Below, one piece after another: positions 35,384 to 44,822 of a DNA stretch of 64,000 nt (position 1 is the stretch's first letter; each line of letters opens with the position of its first letter). The notes under the pieces are model-generated. The model had not been told where the DNA came from and did no database searches. It saw nothing but the letters and a program-made list of their open reading frames with translations. Made by a program: the position numbers and the translations under genes. The stretch covers positions 1-64,000 of the forward strand of contig JANWYV010000039.1 in NCBI GenBank assembly GCA_025055075.1. Direction: 5' to 3'. This stretch comes from Blastocatellia bacterium (GTDB lineage Bacteria > Acidobacteriota > Blastocatellia > HR10).

Positions 35384-36532
35384 ATGGCGGCGCCAACGCG
35401 AGTTTTGCTCAATCCAGAGCGGCGGCACCCGCAGGTGGAAGAGTTCGAGCGAAAACTCCTGGAGCGGATCGTCGGTCAGGATCGGGCCGTGCGACGTCTG
35501 GCCAATCTCTACCAGGTTTATCTCTCCGGGCTCTGCCAGCCGGGACGACCGATCGGATCACTCCTGTTCCTAGGACCGACGGGCTCCGGAAAGACGCGCC
35601 TTGTCGAAGCCTGTGCGGAGATCCTCTTCGGCGATCCCAACGCCCTGGTGAAGATCGACTGCGCCGAGTTTCAACACAGCCACGAGATCGCTAAGCTGAT
35701 CGGCTCGCCGCCCGGTTACCTCGGCCATCGTGAGACGCCGCCGCTTTTGAGTCAAGAGAACCTGGATCGGTATCACACGGAGACGTTGAAGCTCACCTTC
35801 GTGCTGTTCGATGAGATCGAGAAAGCCTCGGACGCCCTCTGGCAGCTCCTGTTGGGCATCCTGGATCGAGCGACACTCACGCTCGGAGATAATCGCAAGG
35901 TGGACTTCTCCCGTTGCATCATCATCATGACCTCGAACCTCGGCGCCAAGGAGATGGCCGAGCTGATCTCCGGCGGGATCGGATTCACTCCCAAACACGG
36001 ACAGCAGGATTCCCTCGTGGATCAGAAGATCTATCGCACGGCACTGGAGGCGGCTCGCCGTCGCTTCTCCCCGGAGTTCATGAATCGCATCGATAAGGTC
36101 GTCGTCTTCCGCTCCCTCAAGGAGGAGCATCTGCGGCAGATCTTGGAGATCGAGCTGAAGCTGCTTCAGCAACGGATCATGCGATCTTCCGCACCGACGT
36201 TCGTCTTCACGTGCACGGAGGCAGCCAAGGAACTTCTCCTCCGCGAAGGGACCGACTACAAGTACGGGGCGCGCCATCTCCGGCGGGCGCTGGAACGGTT
36301 TCTGGTCTTCCCGCTCTCCAACTTGGTGGCGACGCGACAAATCGAGACGGGCGATGTCGTGATCGTGGATGTAGACGCCAAGGATCCGACGCGTCTGGTC
36401 TTCACCAAAGAAGTCGAAGGGGCGCTCGTGAGTCCTCCCTCCTTCAGCGATGAACCGGTCACCTGCGAACCCATCGCCGCACGAGAGCGAACGCGTGCGG
36501 CTTCCAACACGGGCACGGCGCGCCGATTGTGA
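35384..36532 (+). CDS. Stand-alone ClpB-D2/ClpX-like AAA+ ATPase
   Basis: A 382-residue protein with one AAA+ module. Walker A LFLGPTGSGKTR (residues 62-72), Walker B VLFDEIEKA, sensor 1 IIMTSN, arginine-finger region RFSPEFMNRIDKVVVF, and a ClpB D2-type C-terminal small domain (GARHLRRALERFLVFPLSN). It lacks the Clp N-domain, the D1 AAA module, a zinc finger and an IGF/ClpP loop that I can see. It could act as an unfoldase or remodelling factor on its own. It is convergent with frr, with a 4-base gap. Confidence 0.82.
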   Translation: MAAPTRVLLNPERRHPQVEEFERKLLERIVGQDRAVRRLANLYQVYLSGLCQPGRPIGSLLFLGPTGSGKTRLVEACAEILFGDPNALVKIDCAEFQHSHEIAKLIGSPPGYLGHRETPPLLSQENLDRYHTETLKLTFVLFDEIEKASDALWQLLLGILDRATLTLGDNRKVDFSRCIIIMTSNLGAKEMAELISGGIGFTPKHGQQDSLVDQKIYRTALEAARRRFSPEFMNRIDKVVVFRSLKEEHLRQILEIELKLLQQRIMRSSAPTFVFTCTEAAKELLLREGTDYKYGARHLRRALERFLVFPLSNLVATRQIETGDVVIVDVDAKDPTRLVFTKEVEGALVSPPSFSDEPVTCEPIAARERTRAASNTGTARRL

Positions 36533-36536
36533 GCCC

Positions 36537-37094
36537 TCAACGGCCGAGCAATTCTTCTTCCTTCTTCTTCGCCAGTTCGTTGATCCGCTCGATAGCAGCG
36601 TCCGTCAGCTTCTGCACCTCTTCCAGAGCGCGTCGCTCATCGTCTTCGGAGATGAGCTTATCCTTGCACATCTTCTTGAGGCGCTCGTTGGCATCGCGCC
36701 GGATGTTCCGCACGGCCGTGCGATGGTCTTCGGCGATCTCCCCGACGACTTTCGCCAACTGTCGCCGGCGCTCTTCCGTGAGCGGCGGGATGGGAATCCG
36801 AATGAGGCGCCCATCATTGGAGGGCGTCAGTCCGAGATCGGATGTCAAGATAGCGCGCTCGATCGCTGACAGCAGCGAGGGATCGTAGGGTTGGACCGTG
36901 AGCAGTGTGGGCTCCGGGGCATGCACCTGGGCCACTTGCGTGAGCGGCATGGGGGTGCCGTAGTACTCCACAGTGATTTGATCGAGGAGACTCGGCGACG
37001 CTCGACCCGTTCGCACGGTGGCCAGCTTTCGCCGACAATCTTCAACCGCCGCATCCATCCGGGTCTTGGCGTTGTTCAAGACGTCCTTGATCAT
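36537..37094 (-). CDS. frr: Ribosome recycling factor
   Basis: A 185-residue RRF that, with EF-G, splits post-termination ribosomes. Motifs: [32 protein letters not shown] and the C-terminal helical [33 protein letters not shown] region. The start at 37094 follows GAGGGAGGAGG; the frame upstream overlaps pyrH and is not real. It forms the usual pyrH-frr pair with a 13-base gap. Confidence 0.97.
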   Translation of the reverse strand: MIKDVLNNAKTRMDAAVEDCRRKLATVRTGRASPSLLDQITVEYYGTPMPLTQVAQVHAPEPTLLTVQPYDPSLLSAIERAILTSDLGLTPSNDGRLIRIPIPPLTEERRRQLAKVVGEIAEDHRTAVRNIRRDANERLKKMCKDKLISEDDERRALEEVQKLTDAAIERINELAKKKEEELLGR

Positions 37095-37107
37095 ATCCTC
37101 CTCCCTC

Positions 37108-37890
<783 letters not shown>

Positions 37891-37894
37891 CTAT

Positions 37895-37922
37895 AAAAAA
37901 GCCCCTCGCGAAGGAGGGGCTT
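37895..37922 (-). terminator. Intrinsic terminator downstream of tsf
   Basis: On the minus strand, a stem of nine base pairs (AAGCCCCTC with GAGGGGCTT, loop of 6) is followed by a run of six T. Stem arms are 37914-37922 and 37899-37907; the T-run is 37900-37895. This is a textbook rho-independent terminator separating rplM-rpsI-rpsB-tsf from pyrH-frr. Confidence 0.92.
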
Positions 37923-37929
37923 CGGATGC

Positions 37930-38574
37930 TCAGCCGGTCGCGGCCGAAAGCGTCGAGTCTTCGCCAAGCTTGTAGCGCGTGAATCTCCGGATGCGGATGT
38001 TCTCCCCGAACTTCGCGATCAACTCCGCGAGCAATTGATAGATCGTCCGGCTCGGGTCTTTGATGAAGGGCTGCTCCAGAAGCACCGTCTCGGCATAGAA
38101 CTTCGCCAGGCGCCCCTCGACGATCTGCTCCAGGACGCGCTCGGGCTTCCCCTCCATCTTCGGGTCAGCCAACGCCTGTTCGCGGGCGATCTCGCGCTCT
38201 TTGGCGAGCACGTCCTCGGGCACATCCTCCTTGCGGATATATCGAGGTTCGGCCGCGCAAATATGCATGGCTAGGTCTTTGACGAACTGCTGGAATTCCG
38301 GGTTGCGGGCGACGAAATCCGTCTCGCAGTTCACCTCGACGAGGACGCCGATCTTGCTCCCATGATGGACATAGGCACCAATGATTCCTTCGGCGGTCGC
38401 TCGTCCTTCCTTTCGCTTGGCCGCCGCCAGGCCACGCTTGCGGAGGATCTCAATGGCCTTCTCCTCATCCCCGCCGGCCTCGATCAAGGCTGCGCGGCAC
38501 TCCATGATCCCCACGCCCGTCTTCTCGCGAAGAGCTTTCACCGCTTGTGCAGAGATCTCAGCCATAGTGCTCAC
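37930..38574 (-). CDS. tsf: Elongation factor Ts
   Basis: A 214-residue EF-Ts, the nucleotide exchange factor of EF-Tu. Motifs: [25 protein letters not shown], the family signature [25 protein letters not shown]. This is the short form of the family: one core subdomain plus a partial second. The frame opens with ATGA overlapping the rpsB stop; MAEISAQ three codons in is an alternative start. Confidence 0.97.
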   Translation of the reverse strand: MSTMAEISAQAVKALREKTGVGIMECRAALIEAGGDEEKAIEILRKRGLAAAKRKEGRATAEGIIGAYVHHGSKIGVLVEVNCETDFVARNPEFQQFVKDLAMHICAAEPRYIRKEDVPEDVLAKEREIAREQALADPKMEGKPERVLEQIVEGRLAKFYAETVLLEQPFIKDPSRTIYQLLAELIAKFGENIRIRRFTRYKLGEDSTLSAATG

Positions 38575-39377
38575 TCCCGCTCAGGAATCTCCTCCTCGAT
38601 TTCCTCCAAGAAGTGCTCCGTGTCGCTCATCGTCGAGGCCTCGGCCTCCGACGTCGTCGCTGCCGCCTCGGCGACTTCCGGCGCCATCTCCTTCATCATT
38701 TGCCGCCCTTCGATAATGGCGTCAGCGATCTTGGAGACGAAGAGGCGCACGGCGCGCAGCGCATCGTCATTGCCCGGGATGGGATAATCGATCCCTTCCG
38801 GATCGCAATTCGTATCCACGACGGCGACGATAGGAATGCCCAACCGCTTGGCCTCCCGAACGGCCAGCTCCTCTTTCTCCGTATCCACGACGAAGAGCAC
38901 ATCGGGCAATCGGGTCATATTACGGATGCCGGCGAAGTTCTTCTCCAATGCCGCGCGTTTGCGCTCCAGGCGAATAGCCTCCTTCTTCGGCAGTTGTTCC
39001 AACCGCCCATCGGCCTTCATCTGCTCCAGCTCCTGCAGCTTCTGAATCGACTTCCGAATCGTCTGGAAATTCGTCAGCAATCCACCCAGCCAGCGATGGT
39101 TGACGTAGAATTGGCCGCACCGGGTGGCCTCTTCAGCGATGGCCTCTTGCGCCTGTCGTTTCGTCCCCACGAAGAGGAAGGTCTTGCCTTGCGCCGCCAT
39201 CTCGGTCACGAACTTCACGGCCTCGCGGAAATGCCGCTGTGTCTTCTGCAGATCAATGATATGGATGCCATTGCGTTCGCCGAAGATGAATTCGCGCATC
39301 TTCGGATTCCAGCGGTGCGTCTGATGGCCGAAGTGGACGCCCGCCTCCAACAGCTCCTTCATCGTGATCGTGACCAC
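38571..39377 (-). CDS. rpsB: 30S ribosomal protein S2
   Basis: A 268-residue S2 protein. Motifs: [87 protein letters not shown] and [19 protein letters not shown]. The C-terminal acidic tail is extended. The start is a GTG at 39377 with GAGGAGGTGAGG upstream; the internal ATG five codons on is also possible. Confidence 0.97.
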   Translation of the reverse strand: MVTITMKELLEAGVHFGHQTHRWNPKMREFIFGERNGIHIIDLQKTQRHFREAVKFVTEMAAQGKTFLFVGTKRQAQEAIAEEATRCGQFYVNHRWLGGLLTNFQTIRKSIQKLQELEQMKADGRLEQLPKKEAIRLERKRAALEKNFAGIRNMTRLPDVLFVVDTEKEELAVREAKRLGIPIVAVVDTNCDPEGIDYPIPGNDDALRAVRLFVSKIADAIIEGRQMMKEMAPEVAEAAATTSEAEASTMSDTEHFLEEIEEEIPERE

Positions 39378-39560
39378 TGTCGTCCCTCACCTCCTCGATA
39401 ACGATTTTTTTCGCGCTCGGCCGTCCCCGTTCTGTTGCCCGCAGAGTCCCCCACACCCGCGACGCAGAATTCCAGGGCCTACGGAAGTCCCCATGGAATC
39501 CCGCGCGCGAACCTCGCCGGAGATCGCCCACGATGTCCGGGGAGAGTCACTCCCGAACGC

Positions 39561-39956
39561 TCACCGCTTGGAATATTGGAATCGCTTTCGGGCTCCCTTC
39601 TGCCCATATTTCTTGCGTTCCTTGATGCGCGCATCGCGGGTGAGCAGACCGGCTTCCTTCAAGCGGGGGCGCAGATCGGAATTGAATTCGAGCAGCGCGC
39701 GCGCGATCCCGTGTCGGATCGCCTCGGCCTGCCCCGTGATTCCCCCACCGCGCACGTTCACGCGGACGTCGAACTTACCCCAGGTATCTGTCAGCAACAA
39801 CGGCTGCCGAACGACAGCCCGATGTCGTTCCAGGGGGAAATAATCCTCCAAGGGACGTTCATTGACCAGGATCTGCCCCGTCCCCGGACGCAAGATGACG
39901 CGCGCTGTCGAAGTCTTGCGCCGTCCCGTCCCCCAATATTGAATCAACTCCGCCAT
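39561..39956 (-). CDS. rpsI: 30S ribosomal protein S9
   Basis: A 131-residue S9 with [21 protein letters not shown], the [19 protein letters not shown] segment and the basic end [17 protein letters not shown] that reaches the P-site tRNA. It lies 9 bases after rplM. The 183-base gap before rpsB shows no clear promoter or terminator. Confidence 0.97.
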   Translation of the reverse strand: MAELIQYWGTGRRKTSTARVILRPGTGQILVNERPLEDYFPLERHRAVVRQPLLLTDTWGKFDVRVNVRGGGITGQAEAIRHGIARALLEFNSDLRPRLKEAGLLTRDARIKERKKYGQKGARKRFQYSKR

Positions 39957-39965
39957 GGCGACTCC

Positions 39966-40400
39966 TTACAAGGTCAAAGGTTCCGGTCGCTGGGCCTCGT
40001 GCGGGTGCTCGGGCCCCGCATAGACGCGCAGCTTCTTCGCCATCTTCTTGCCCAATTTCGTCTTGGGCAACATCCCCAGGATCGCCCACTCCACAATCCG
40101 CTCCGGATGCTCGGCCAGCATCCGCTTGGCGGGAATCTCCTTCAAGCCGCCGGGATACCCCGTGTGATACCGATAGACCTTCTGCTCCCACTTCCGCCCC
40201 GTGAACTGCACCTTCGCGGCATTGATGACGATCACATGATCGCCCATATCCAGGAAGGGCGTGTACTCCGGCTTATGCTTCCCCATGAGGATCCGTGCCA
40301 CGCGCGAGGCCAACCGGCCGACGGTCATTCCCGCCGCGTCCACGACGTACCATCTGCGCTGCGCGTCCAGATTCTTGCCACTCGGAACGTAGGTCTTCAT
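39966..40400 (-). CDS. rplM: 50S ribosomal protein L13
   Basis: A 144-residue L13 with [61 protein letters not shown] and a basic [25 protein letters not shown]. First gene of the rplM-rpsI-rpsB-tsf operon; its promoter is at 40437-40466. Confidence 0.97.
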   Translation of the reverse strand: MKTYVPSGKNLDAQRRWYVVDAAGMTVGRLASRVARILMGKHKPEYTPFLDMGDHVIVINAAKVQFTGRKWEQKVYRYHTGYPGGLKEIPAKRMLAEHPERIVEWAILGMLPKTKLGKKMAKKLRVYAGPEHPHEAQRPEPLTL

Positions 40401-40436
40401 GCTCTCCCTCGATGCCCGACTTCAAGGCGAACGCTA

Positions 40437-40466
40437 AAGATAGCGAACCCCGGGCCGGAGTGTCAA
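40437..40466 (-). promoter_or_regulatory. Promoter for rplM
   Basis: On the minus strand, a perfect TTGACA (40466-40461), an 18-base spacer and TATCTT (40442-40437), with a leader of about 30 nt to the rplM start. Confidence 0.6.
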
Positions 40467-40496
40467 GCACGAGGAGAGTGTCTCTTCCTCGACATA

Positions 40497-40526
40497 TTGA
40501 CAAGGCGCAATGGCGTCAGCTACAGT
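40497..40526 (+). promoter_or_regulatory. Promoter for the carbamoyltransferase gene
   Basis: A perfect TTGACA at 40497-40502, an 18-base spacer and TACAGT at 40521-40526. The start codon is at 40536, so transcription would begin within about 4 bases of the ATG. There is no Shine-Dalgarno; this suggests a leaderless mRNA. Confidence 0.55.
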
Positions 40527-40535
40527 TGCCCCCCG

Positions 40536-42242
40536 ATGTACATCCTCGGGTTGGCCACAATGGGAGAGGCCGCCGCCGCTTTGCTTCGTGACGGCGAGCT
40601 CATTGCTGCCGTCGAAGAGGAACGTTTTTCGCGAATCAAGCATCATGTCGGCTTCCCGCACCAAGCCCTGCGCTACGTCCTGGAGGAGGCTCGAATCAAC
40701 ATGGCCGACGTGGCTCACGTGGGCTTGTATTGGCGCCCGTGGGTGCTCGGCCATCGGATTCGAACGACGCTAGCAGCACTCACGCGCTCGCCCGATCACT
40801 TCATTCGGCGCGTCGTGCGCGGCCGCGAGCAGATCTCCGGCCATTACTTCCCGATGATGCGCCTGCCGCGTCTGCTGCGCGAAGAATACGGAGGCGGCGA
40901 CTTCCGATTCCACTATCTCGAACACCACCTCTGCCACGCGGCGAGCGCGTTCTTTTGCTCCCCGTTTGAGTCGGCCGCCATCTTCACCTTCGATGGAACG
41001 GGAGAAGCGACGACAACGCTCTTCGCCCACGGACAGGGCACGCGCATTCGGAAGTTGAAAGAGATTCGCCTACCTCACTCGCTCGGGCAGTTCTACTCGG
41101 CCATCACGAATTTCCTCGGCTTCGATATGTTCGAGGGCGACGAGTATAAGGTCATGGGCGCCGCCGCTTACGGCGAGCCCGAATTCTACGATTTCTTCCG
41201 CCAAAACGTGCTGCGTCTGACGGGCGAGGCCGAGTTCCAGTTGAACACGGCGCTACTCGATCATCATCTGGCGAAGCGCTACCAATTCCCCGAATCCCTG
41301 ACGCGCGTGCTGGGCCCACCGCGTCGCCCCGATGAACCGTTCACCCAGCGCCATTTCAACATCGCGGCCAGCGCGCAGAAGGTCTTTGAAGAGACCGTCC
41401 TTCATCTCTTGCGCTGGTTGAAACGGGTTACGGGCGAACGCGCTCTCTGCCTGGCCGGTGGCTGTGCGCTCAACGCCGTGCTCAATGGGCGCATCGAGCG
41501 CGAATCGGAGTTCGAGGCCGTGTACATCCAACCGGCCGCTCACGATGCTGGCGGTGCTCTTGGCGCCGCGCTCTACATCTACCATGCGATCCTCGGCCGC
41601 CCGCGACACTTCGTAATGGAACACGCATATTGGGGGCCTCAGTTCGAACGCGCGGACTATCTTCGGGCATTGTCCGCGACCTCCCTACAGTGGGAGGAGC
41701 TGGAGGAGGAGACGCTCCTTCGCCGCGTCGCTCAGCTTCTGGCTGAGGGGAAAATCATCGCTTGGTTCCAAGGGCGCATGGAGTGGGGGCCGCGCGCGCT
41801 TGGGAACCGCTCGATCCTCGCTGATCCTCGGCGACCGGAGATCCGCGAGGTGATCAACCACAAGGTGAAGCTTCGTGAACCCTTCCGGCCCTTCGCCCCC
41901 TCCGTCCTCGAAGAGCGCGTCGAGGCTGTCTTCGGTCGGCGCCTACACGCTCCCTTCATGATCACCGTACACCCGGTCGTCCCAGAGATGCGGTCTGTGA
42001 TCCCGGCCGTCGTCCACGTGGATGGGACGGCACGCCCGCAAACGGTCAGCCGTAAGGCGAATCCTCGCTACTGGGAGCTCATTCGCGAGTTCGAGCGCCT
42101 CACGGGCGTCCCCGTGCTGCTCAACACATCCTTCAACATCCAGGAGCCGATCGTCTGCACTCCAGAGGATGCCGTGGACTGCTTCCTCCGCTCGGAGATG
42201 GACTTTCTGGTCCTGGACCGATTCCTGGTCCGACGGCGATGA
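40536..42242 (+). CDS. Carbamoyltransferase (NodU/CmcH family)
   Basis: A 568-residue ATP-dependent O-carbamoyltransferase. The N-terminal Kae1-like domain (MYILGLATMGEAAAALLRDGELIAAVEEERFSRIKHH, in part; EHHLCHAASAFFCSPF; FTFDGTGEATTTL) makes carbamoyl-adenylate. The C-terminal YrdC-like domain (AWFQGRMEWGPRALGNRSILADPR, LREPFRPFAPSVL, LLNTSFNIQEPIVCTPEDA) transfers the carbamoyl group to a hydroxyl on the acceptor. The frame extends 367 codons upstream, but that is an antisense shadow of rplM-rpsI; MYILGLA is the family start. The acceptor is unknown; a surface sugar is possible. Confidence 0.93.
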   Translation: MYILGLATMGEAAAALLRDGELIAAVEEERFSRIKHHVGFPHQALRYVLEEARINMADVAHVGLYWRPWVLGHRIRTTLAALTRSPDHFIRRVVRGREQISGHYFPMMRLPRLLREEYGGGDFRFHYLEHHLCHAASAFFCSPFESAAIFTFDGTGEATTTLFAHGQGTRIRKLKEIRLPHSLGQFYSAITNFLGFDMFEGDEYKVMGAAAYGEPEFYDFFRQNVLRLTGEAEFQLNTALLDHHLAKRYQFPESLTRVLGPPRRPDEPFTQRHFNIAASAQKVFEETVLHLLRWLKRVTGERALCLAGGCALNAVLNGRIERESEFEAVYIQPAAHDAGGALGAALYIYHAILGRPRHFVMEHAYWGPQFERADYLRALSATSLQWEELEEETLLRRVAQLLAEGKIIAWFQGRMEWGPRALGNRSILADPRRPEIREVINHKVKLREPFRPFAPSVLEERVEAVFGRRLHAPFMITVHPVVPEMRSVIPAVVHVDGTARPQTVSRKANPRYWELIREFERLTGVPVLLNTSFNIQEPIVCTPEDAVDCFLRSEMDFLVLDRFLVRRR

Positions 42243-42246
42243 GGCC

Positions 42247-43758
42247 TCACGGTCCGGCGAAAGCTGCCAACGTCGCACACAACTCATTCAGTGCTGAGAT
42301 GACGTCCGCCGCCTCGCCCGTGTGGTGATTGGCCATGAAGCTGAAGACGAGCCGTTCTCCGCGCGCCGTCGTCACATATCCGGAGAGCGTGAACGTGTAA
42401 GCGAGCGTCCCTGTCTTCGCGCGCACATTTCCCTCGGCCGGCGTTCCTCGCATGCGGCGCTCAAGCGTCCCATCCACGCCCGCGATCGGGAGCGATTCCC
42501 GATAGATCGCTCCATGCTCGTGCTGACTCATGTAGCGAAGCAGATCTACCGTCGCCGCTGGCGTCACCAAATTCAGGCGCGAGAGGCCCGATCCGTCCCG
42601 CACGCGCACTCCCGACGTCCGCGCGCCGATCTCCCGAAGGAACTCCCGGATGACCTCGAGCCCCTTCTCGGCCGATCCCTCGCCCTTCACCTCGGCCCCG
42701 AGGACTCGCAACAAAATCTCCGCATGCAAATTCTGGCTGATCTTGTTCAACACGCGAATCTCCTCGCTCAAGGGGAGGGATTCGACGGCCGCCAGCTCGA
42801 CCATCTGTCGAAGATCGAGCGGACGCTCGCGCCGCACCTTCCAATCAGCCGCGACGACGCGTCCGCGCACGCGGACGCCACGCCGCTCGAGGGCTTCGCG
42901 AAAGAGCGTGGCCGCATATAGCGCCGGATGGTGCACGGCGACAGCGGCTCGATACCCCGCGCTCTCGCGCGGCATCATACCGCGAATCTCCAGGACGTTG
43001 TCTTGAAGCCCGCGCTCGAGCTCGATCTGCTGCGGCGTCCCTTCGGCCGTCGTCACGGCGCGATTGAGCACGGTCATGTAGGGTGAGGGGGGAGAGAGGA
43101 TCACCCGCACGGGATCTCCCTCGCGCTCTCCCGGCCTCAGGACCACATCCACGAAATTATCGTCCACTGAGAGCGCGCTCACCTCCGCCCCATAGTACCA
43201 CTGCAGATCATCCCATTCCCACCCAACGCCTAAGCGCGGTCCAACGAAGTAACTCTCATCCCCGACGATGTCGCCCAAGATCTCGCGCACGCCCGCGCGC
43301 ACAAGCTGATCGGCCAACTCGAAGAACGGCGTCAAATATCCCCCGGTCAGCGCGCGCGTGCTGAGATTTGGATCCCCGCGTCCGTAGAGGATCACGTCCC
43401 CCTCCACATGACCGCGCTCATCCGGCCGCGCCGACGCATACACCGATGTGCGGAATCGAAAATCCGGCCCCAAGCGCACAAGTGCCGCCGCCGTCGTGTA
43501 GAGCTTCATGTTCGAAGCCGGAGTGAAGAGCTGATCCGGCTCGCGTTGAAGGAGGACCATCCGCCGATCCAACGATTCGACGAGAATCCCCCAGCGCGTC
43601 GTCGCGAATTCGGGTCGTCGGATGATCTCCTCCACGCGCCGCTCCAATTGCCGAACGGTCCGCAGCGGCGGCTGCGCCATTCCCCCTGCGGCGTGACCGC
43701 TCATCCCGATGAGAGCCATCGCGACGATAAGGCTTCGTCTGCTCTTGTTCGTGAACAT
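42247..43758 (-). CDS. dacB: D-alanyl-D-alanine carboxypeptidase/endopeptidase (PBP4 family)
   Basis: A 503-residue class C penicillin-binding protein. A signal peptide (SLIVAMALIGMSGHAAGGMA) is followed by the SxxK motif ASNMK, the SxN motif in ISQNLHAEILLR and the KTG motif VRAKTGTLAYTF. The architecture is the two-part PBP4 type, with inserted domains between SxxK and SxN. It cleaves D-Ala-D-Ala bonds and crosslinks in periplasmic peptidoglycan. The ATG at 43758 is chosen for GGAGGGGG just upstream. It is convergent with the carbamoyltransferase. Confidence 0.92.
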   Translation of the reverse strand: MFTNKSRRSLIVAMALIGMSGHAAGGMAQPPLRTVRQLERRVEEIIRRPEFATTRWGILVESLDRRMVLLQREPDQLFTPASNMKLYTTAAALVRLGPDFRFRTSVYASARPDERGHVEGDVILYGRGDPNLSTRALTGGYLTPFFELADQLVRAGVREILGDIVGDESYFVGPRLGVGWEWDDLQWYYGAEVSALSVDDNFVDVVLRPGEREGDPVRVILSPPSPYMTVLNRAVTTAEGTPQQIELERGLQDNVLEIRGMMPRESAGYRAAVAVHHPALYAATLFREALERRGVRVRGRVVAADWKVRRERPLDLRQMVELAAVESLPLSEEIRVLNKISQNLHAEILLRVLGAEVKGEGSAEKGLEVIREFLREIGARTSGVRVRDGSGLSRLNLVTPAATVDLLRYMSQHEHGAIYRESLPIAGVDGTLERRMRGTPAEGNVRAKTGTLAYTFTLSGYVTTARGERLVFSFMANHHTGEAADVISALNELCATLAAFAGP

Positions 43759-43860
43759 CGGCCCCCTCCCCATCGAACCGGTCGTCTCCTCGCGACGACG
43801 TCGCATCCTTCCCGCCGCCTCGCGAGATCGCGCCTGTCATTTTCGCGCGAAAGCAGCGCG

Positions 43861-43890
43861 TTGATCAAGCGCTCGCGCGTGCGATATATT
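43861..43890 (+). promoter_or_regulatory. Promoter for larE
   Basis: TTGATC at 43861-43866, an 18-base spacer and TATATT at 43885-43890. The start codon at 43904 is only 14 bases beyond the -10, so the leader would be about 7 nt and lacks a Shine-Dalgarno. Confidence 0.5.
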
Positions 43891-43903
43891 CACCGTACTG
43901 AAC

Positions 43904-44758
43904 ATGAGCGAGGTGAGGTGGGACGAGCTGCAGCGGAAAGAGGAATGTCTGCGCGAGCTGTTTCGCCAGATGGGATCGGCGATCGTCGCGTATTCCGGAG
44001 GCGTGGATAGCGCGTATGTCGCCTTCATCGCGGCTCGCGTGCTCGGCCAGCGGATGCTCGCCGTGACGGCTGAGAGTCCGAGTCTGGCTGCCCGCGAGCG
44101 CGAGGAGGCGATGGCGTTCGCTCGGCGCTTTCGGATCCCACATCTCCTGATTCGGACCGAAGAATTCGACGATCCCGACTATCGCCGGAATCCGCCCAAT
44201 CGGTGTTACTACTGCAAACGCGAACTGTACGAGAAGTTGAGCCGATTGGCGCGCGAACGCGGCTTTCGCGCCATCTGCGATGGGGCGAACGTGGATGATC
44301 TCGGCGATTTTCGACCGGGACGCCAAGCTGCCCGCCAATACGGCGTCATTAGTCCGCTCATCGAATGCCACCTCACCAAAGCCGAGGTCCGGGAGCTGTC
44401 TCGACGGCATGGCCTCCCGACATGGGAGAAACCGGCCTCGGCCTGTTTGGCCTCTCGCATTCCCTATGGGATGGAGGTGACGGTGGAGAAGCTCCGAACC
44501 ATCGAACGCGGAGAAGAGATCCTGCGCGAGTTGGGCTTTCGGATCTTTCGCGTCCGTCATCACGGCCCGTTGGTCCGCTTAGAATTCGGTCGCGATGAGT
44601 TGCCGCGCGCCGTGGAGCCGGCGATCCTCGAGCGCTTGGTGCGCGAATTCAAAGCGCTCGGCTTCGCGTTCGTGACGCTAGATCTGGAAGGATATCGCAT
44701 GGGGGCGCTCAACGAAGTCCTCGCGCTGCAGGACGAAGCGGCGCCGAAATCCGGCTGA
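43904..44758 (+). CDS. larE: ATP-dependent sulfur transferase (LarE family)
   Basis: A 284-residue PP-loop enzyme. SGGVDS (residues 31-36) binds pyrophosphate. C181 in KPASACLASRIPYG matches the sacrificial cysteine of lactate racemase cofactor synthesis. A second pair, C101 and C104 in NRCYYCKREL, resembles the LarE subgroup proposed to use an iron-sulfur cluster as sulfur carrier instead. LarE thiolates the nickel-pincer cofactor precursor used by LarA-type racemases. No larA, larB or larC is in the window, so the target is unproven. Confidence 0.88.
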   Translation: MSEVRWDELQRKEECLRELFRQMGSAIVAYSGGVDSAYVAFIAARVLGQRMLAVTAESPSLAAREREEAMAFARRFRIPHLLIRTEEFDDPDYRRNPPNRCYYCKRELYEKLSRLARERGFRAICDGANVDDLGDFRPGRQAARQYGVISPLIECHLTKAEVRELSRRHGLPTWEKPASACLASRIPYGMEVTVEKLRTIERGEEILRELGFRIFRVRHHGPLVRLEFGRDELPRAVEPAILERLVREFKALGFAFVTLDLEGYRMGALNEVLALQDEAAPKSG

Positions 44759-44760
44759 CA

Positions 44761-44789
44761 TGGACAAGGACGCGCGCCTCGAGTACACT
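44761..44789 (+). promoter_or_regulatory. Promoter for rseP
   Basis: TGGACA at 44761-44766, a 17-base spacer and TACACT at 44784-44789, leaving a leader of about 28 nt. It begins right after the larE stop. Confidence 0.5.
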
Positions 44790-44822
44790 TTGTCGCGTGA
44801 AATGTCGAAAGGGGAGTAAGCC

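Noticed and set aside
39435-40535. A 367-codon upstream extension of the carbamoyltransferase frame
   Set aside because: It is antisense to rpsI and rplM, shows no protein-like pattern, and the enzyme family begins with MYILGLA at 40536, next to a promoter.
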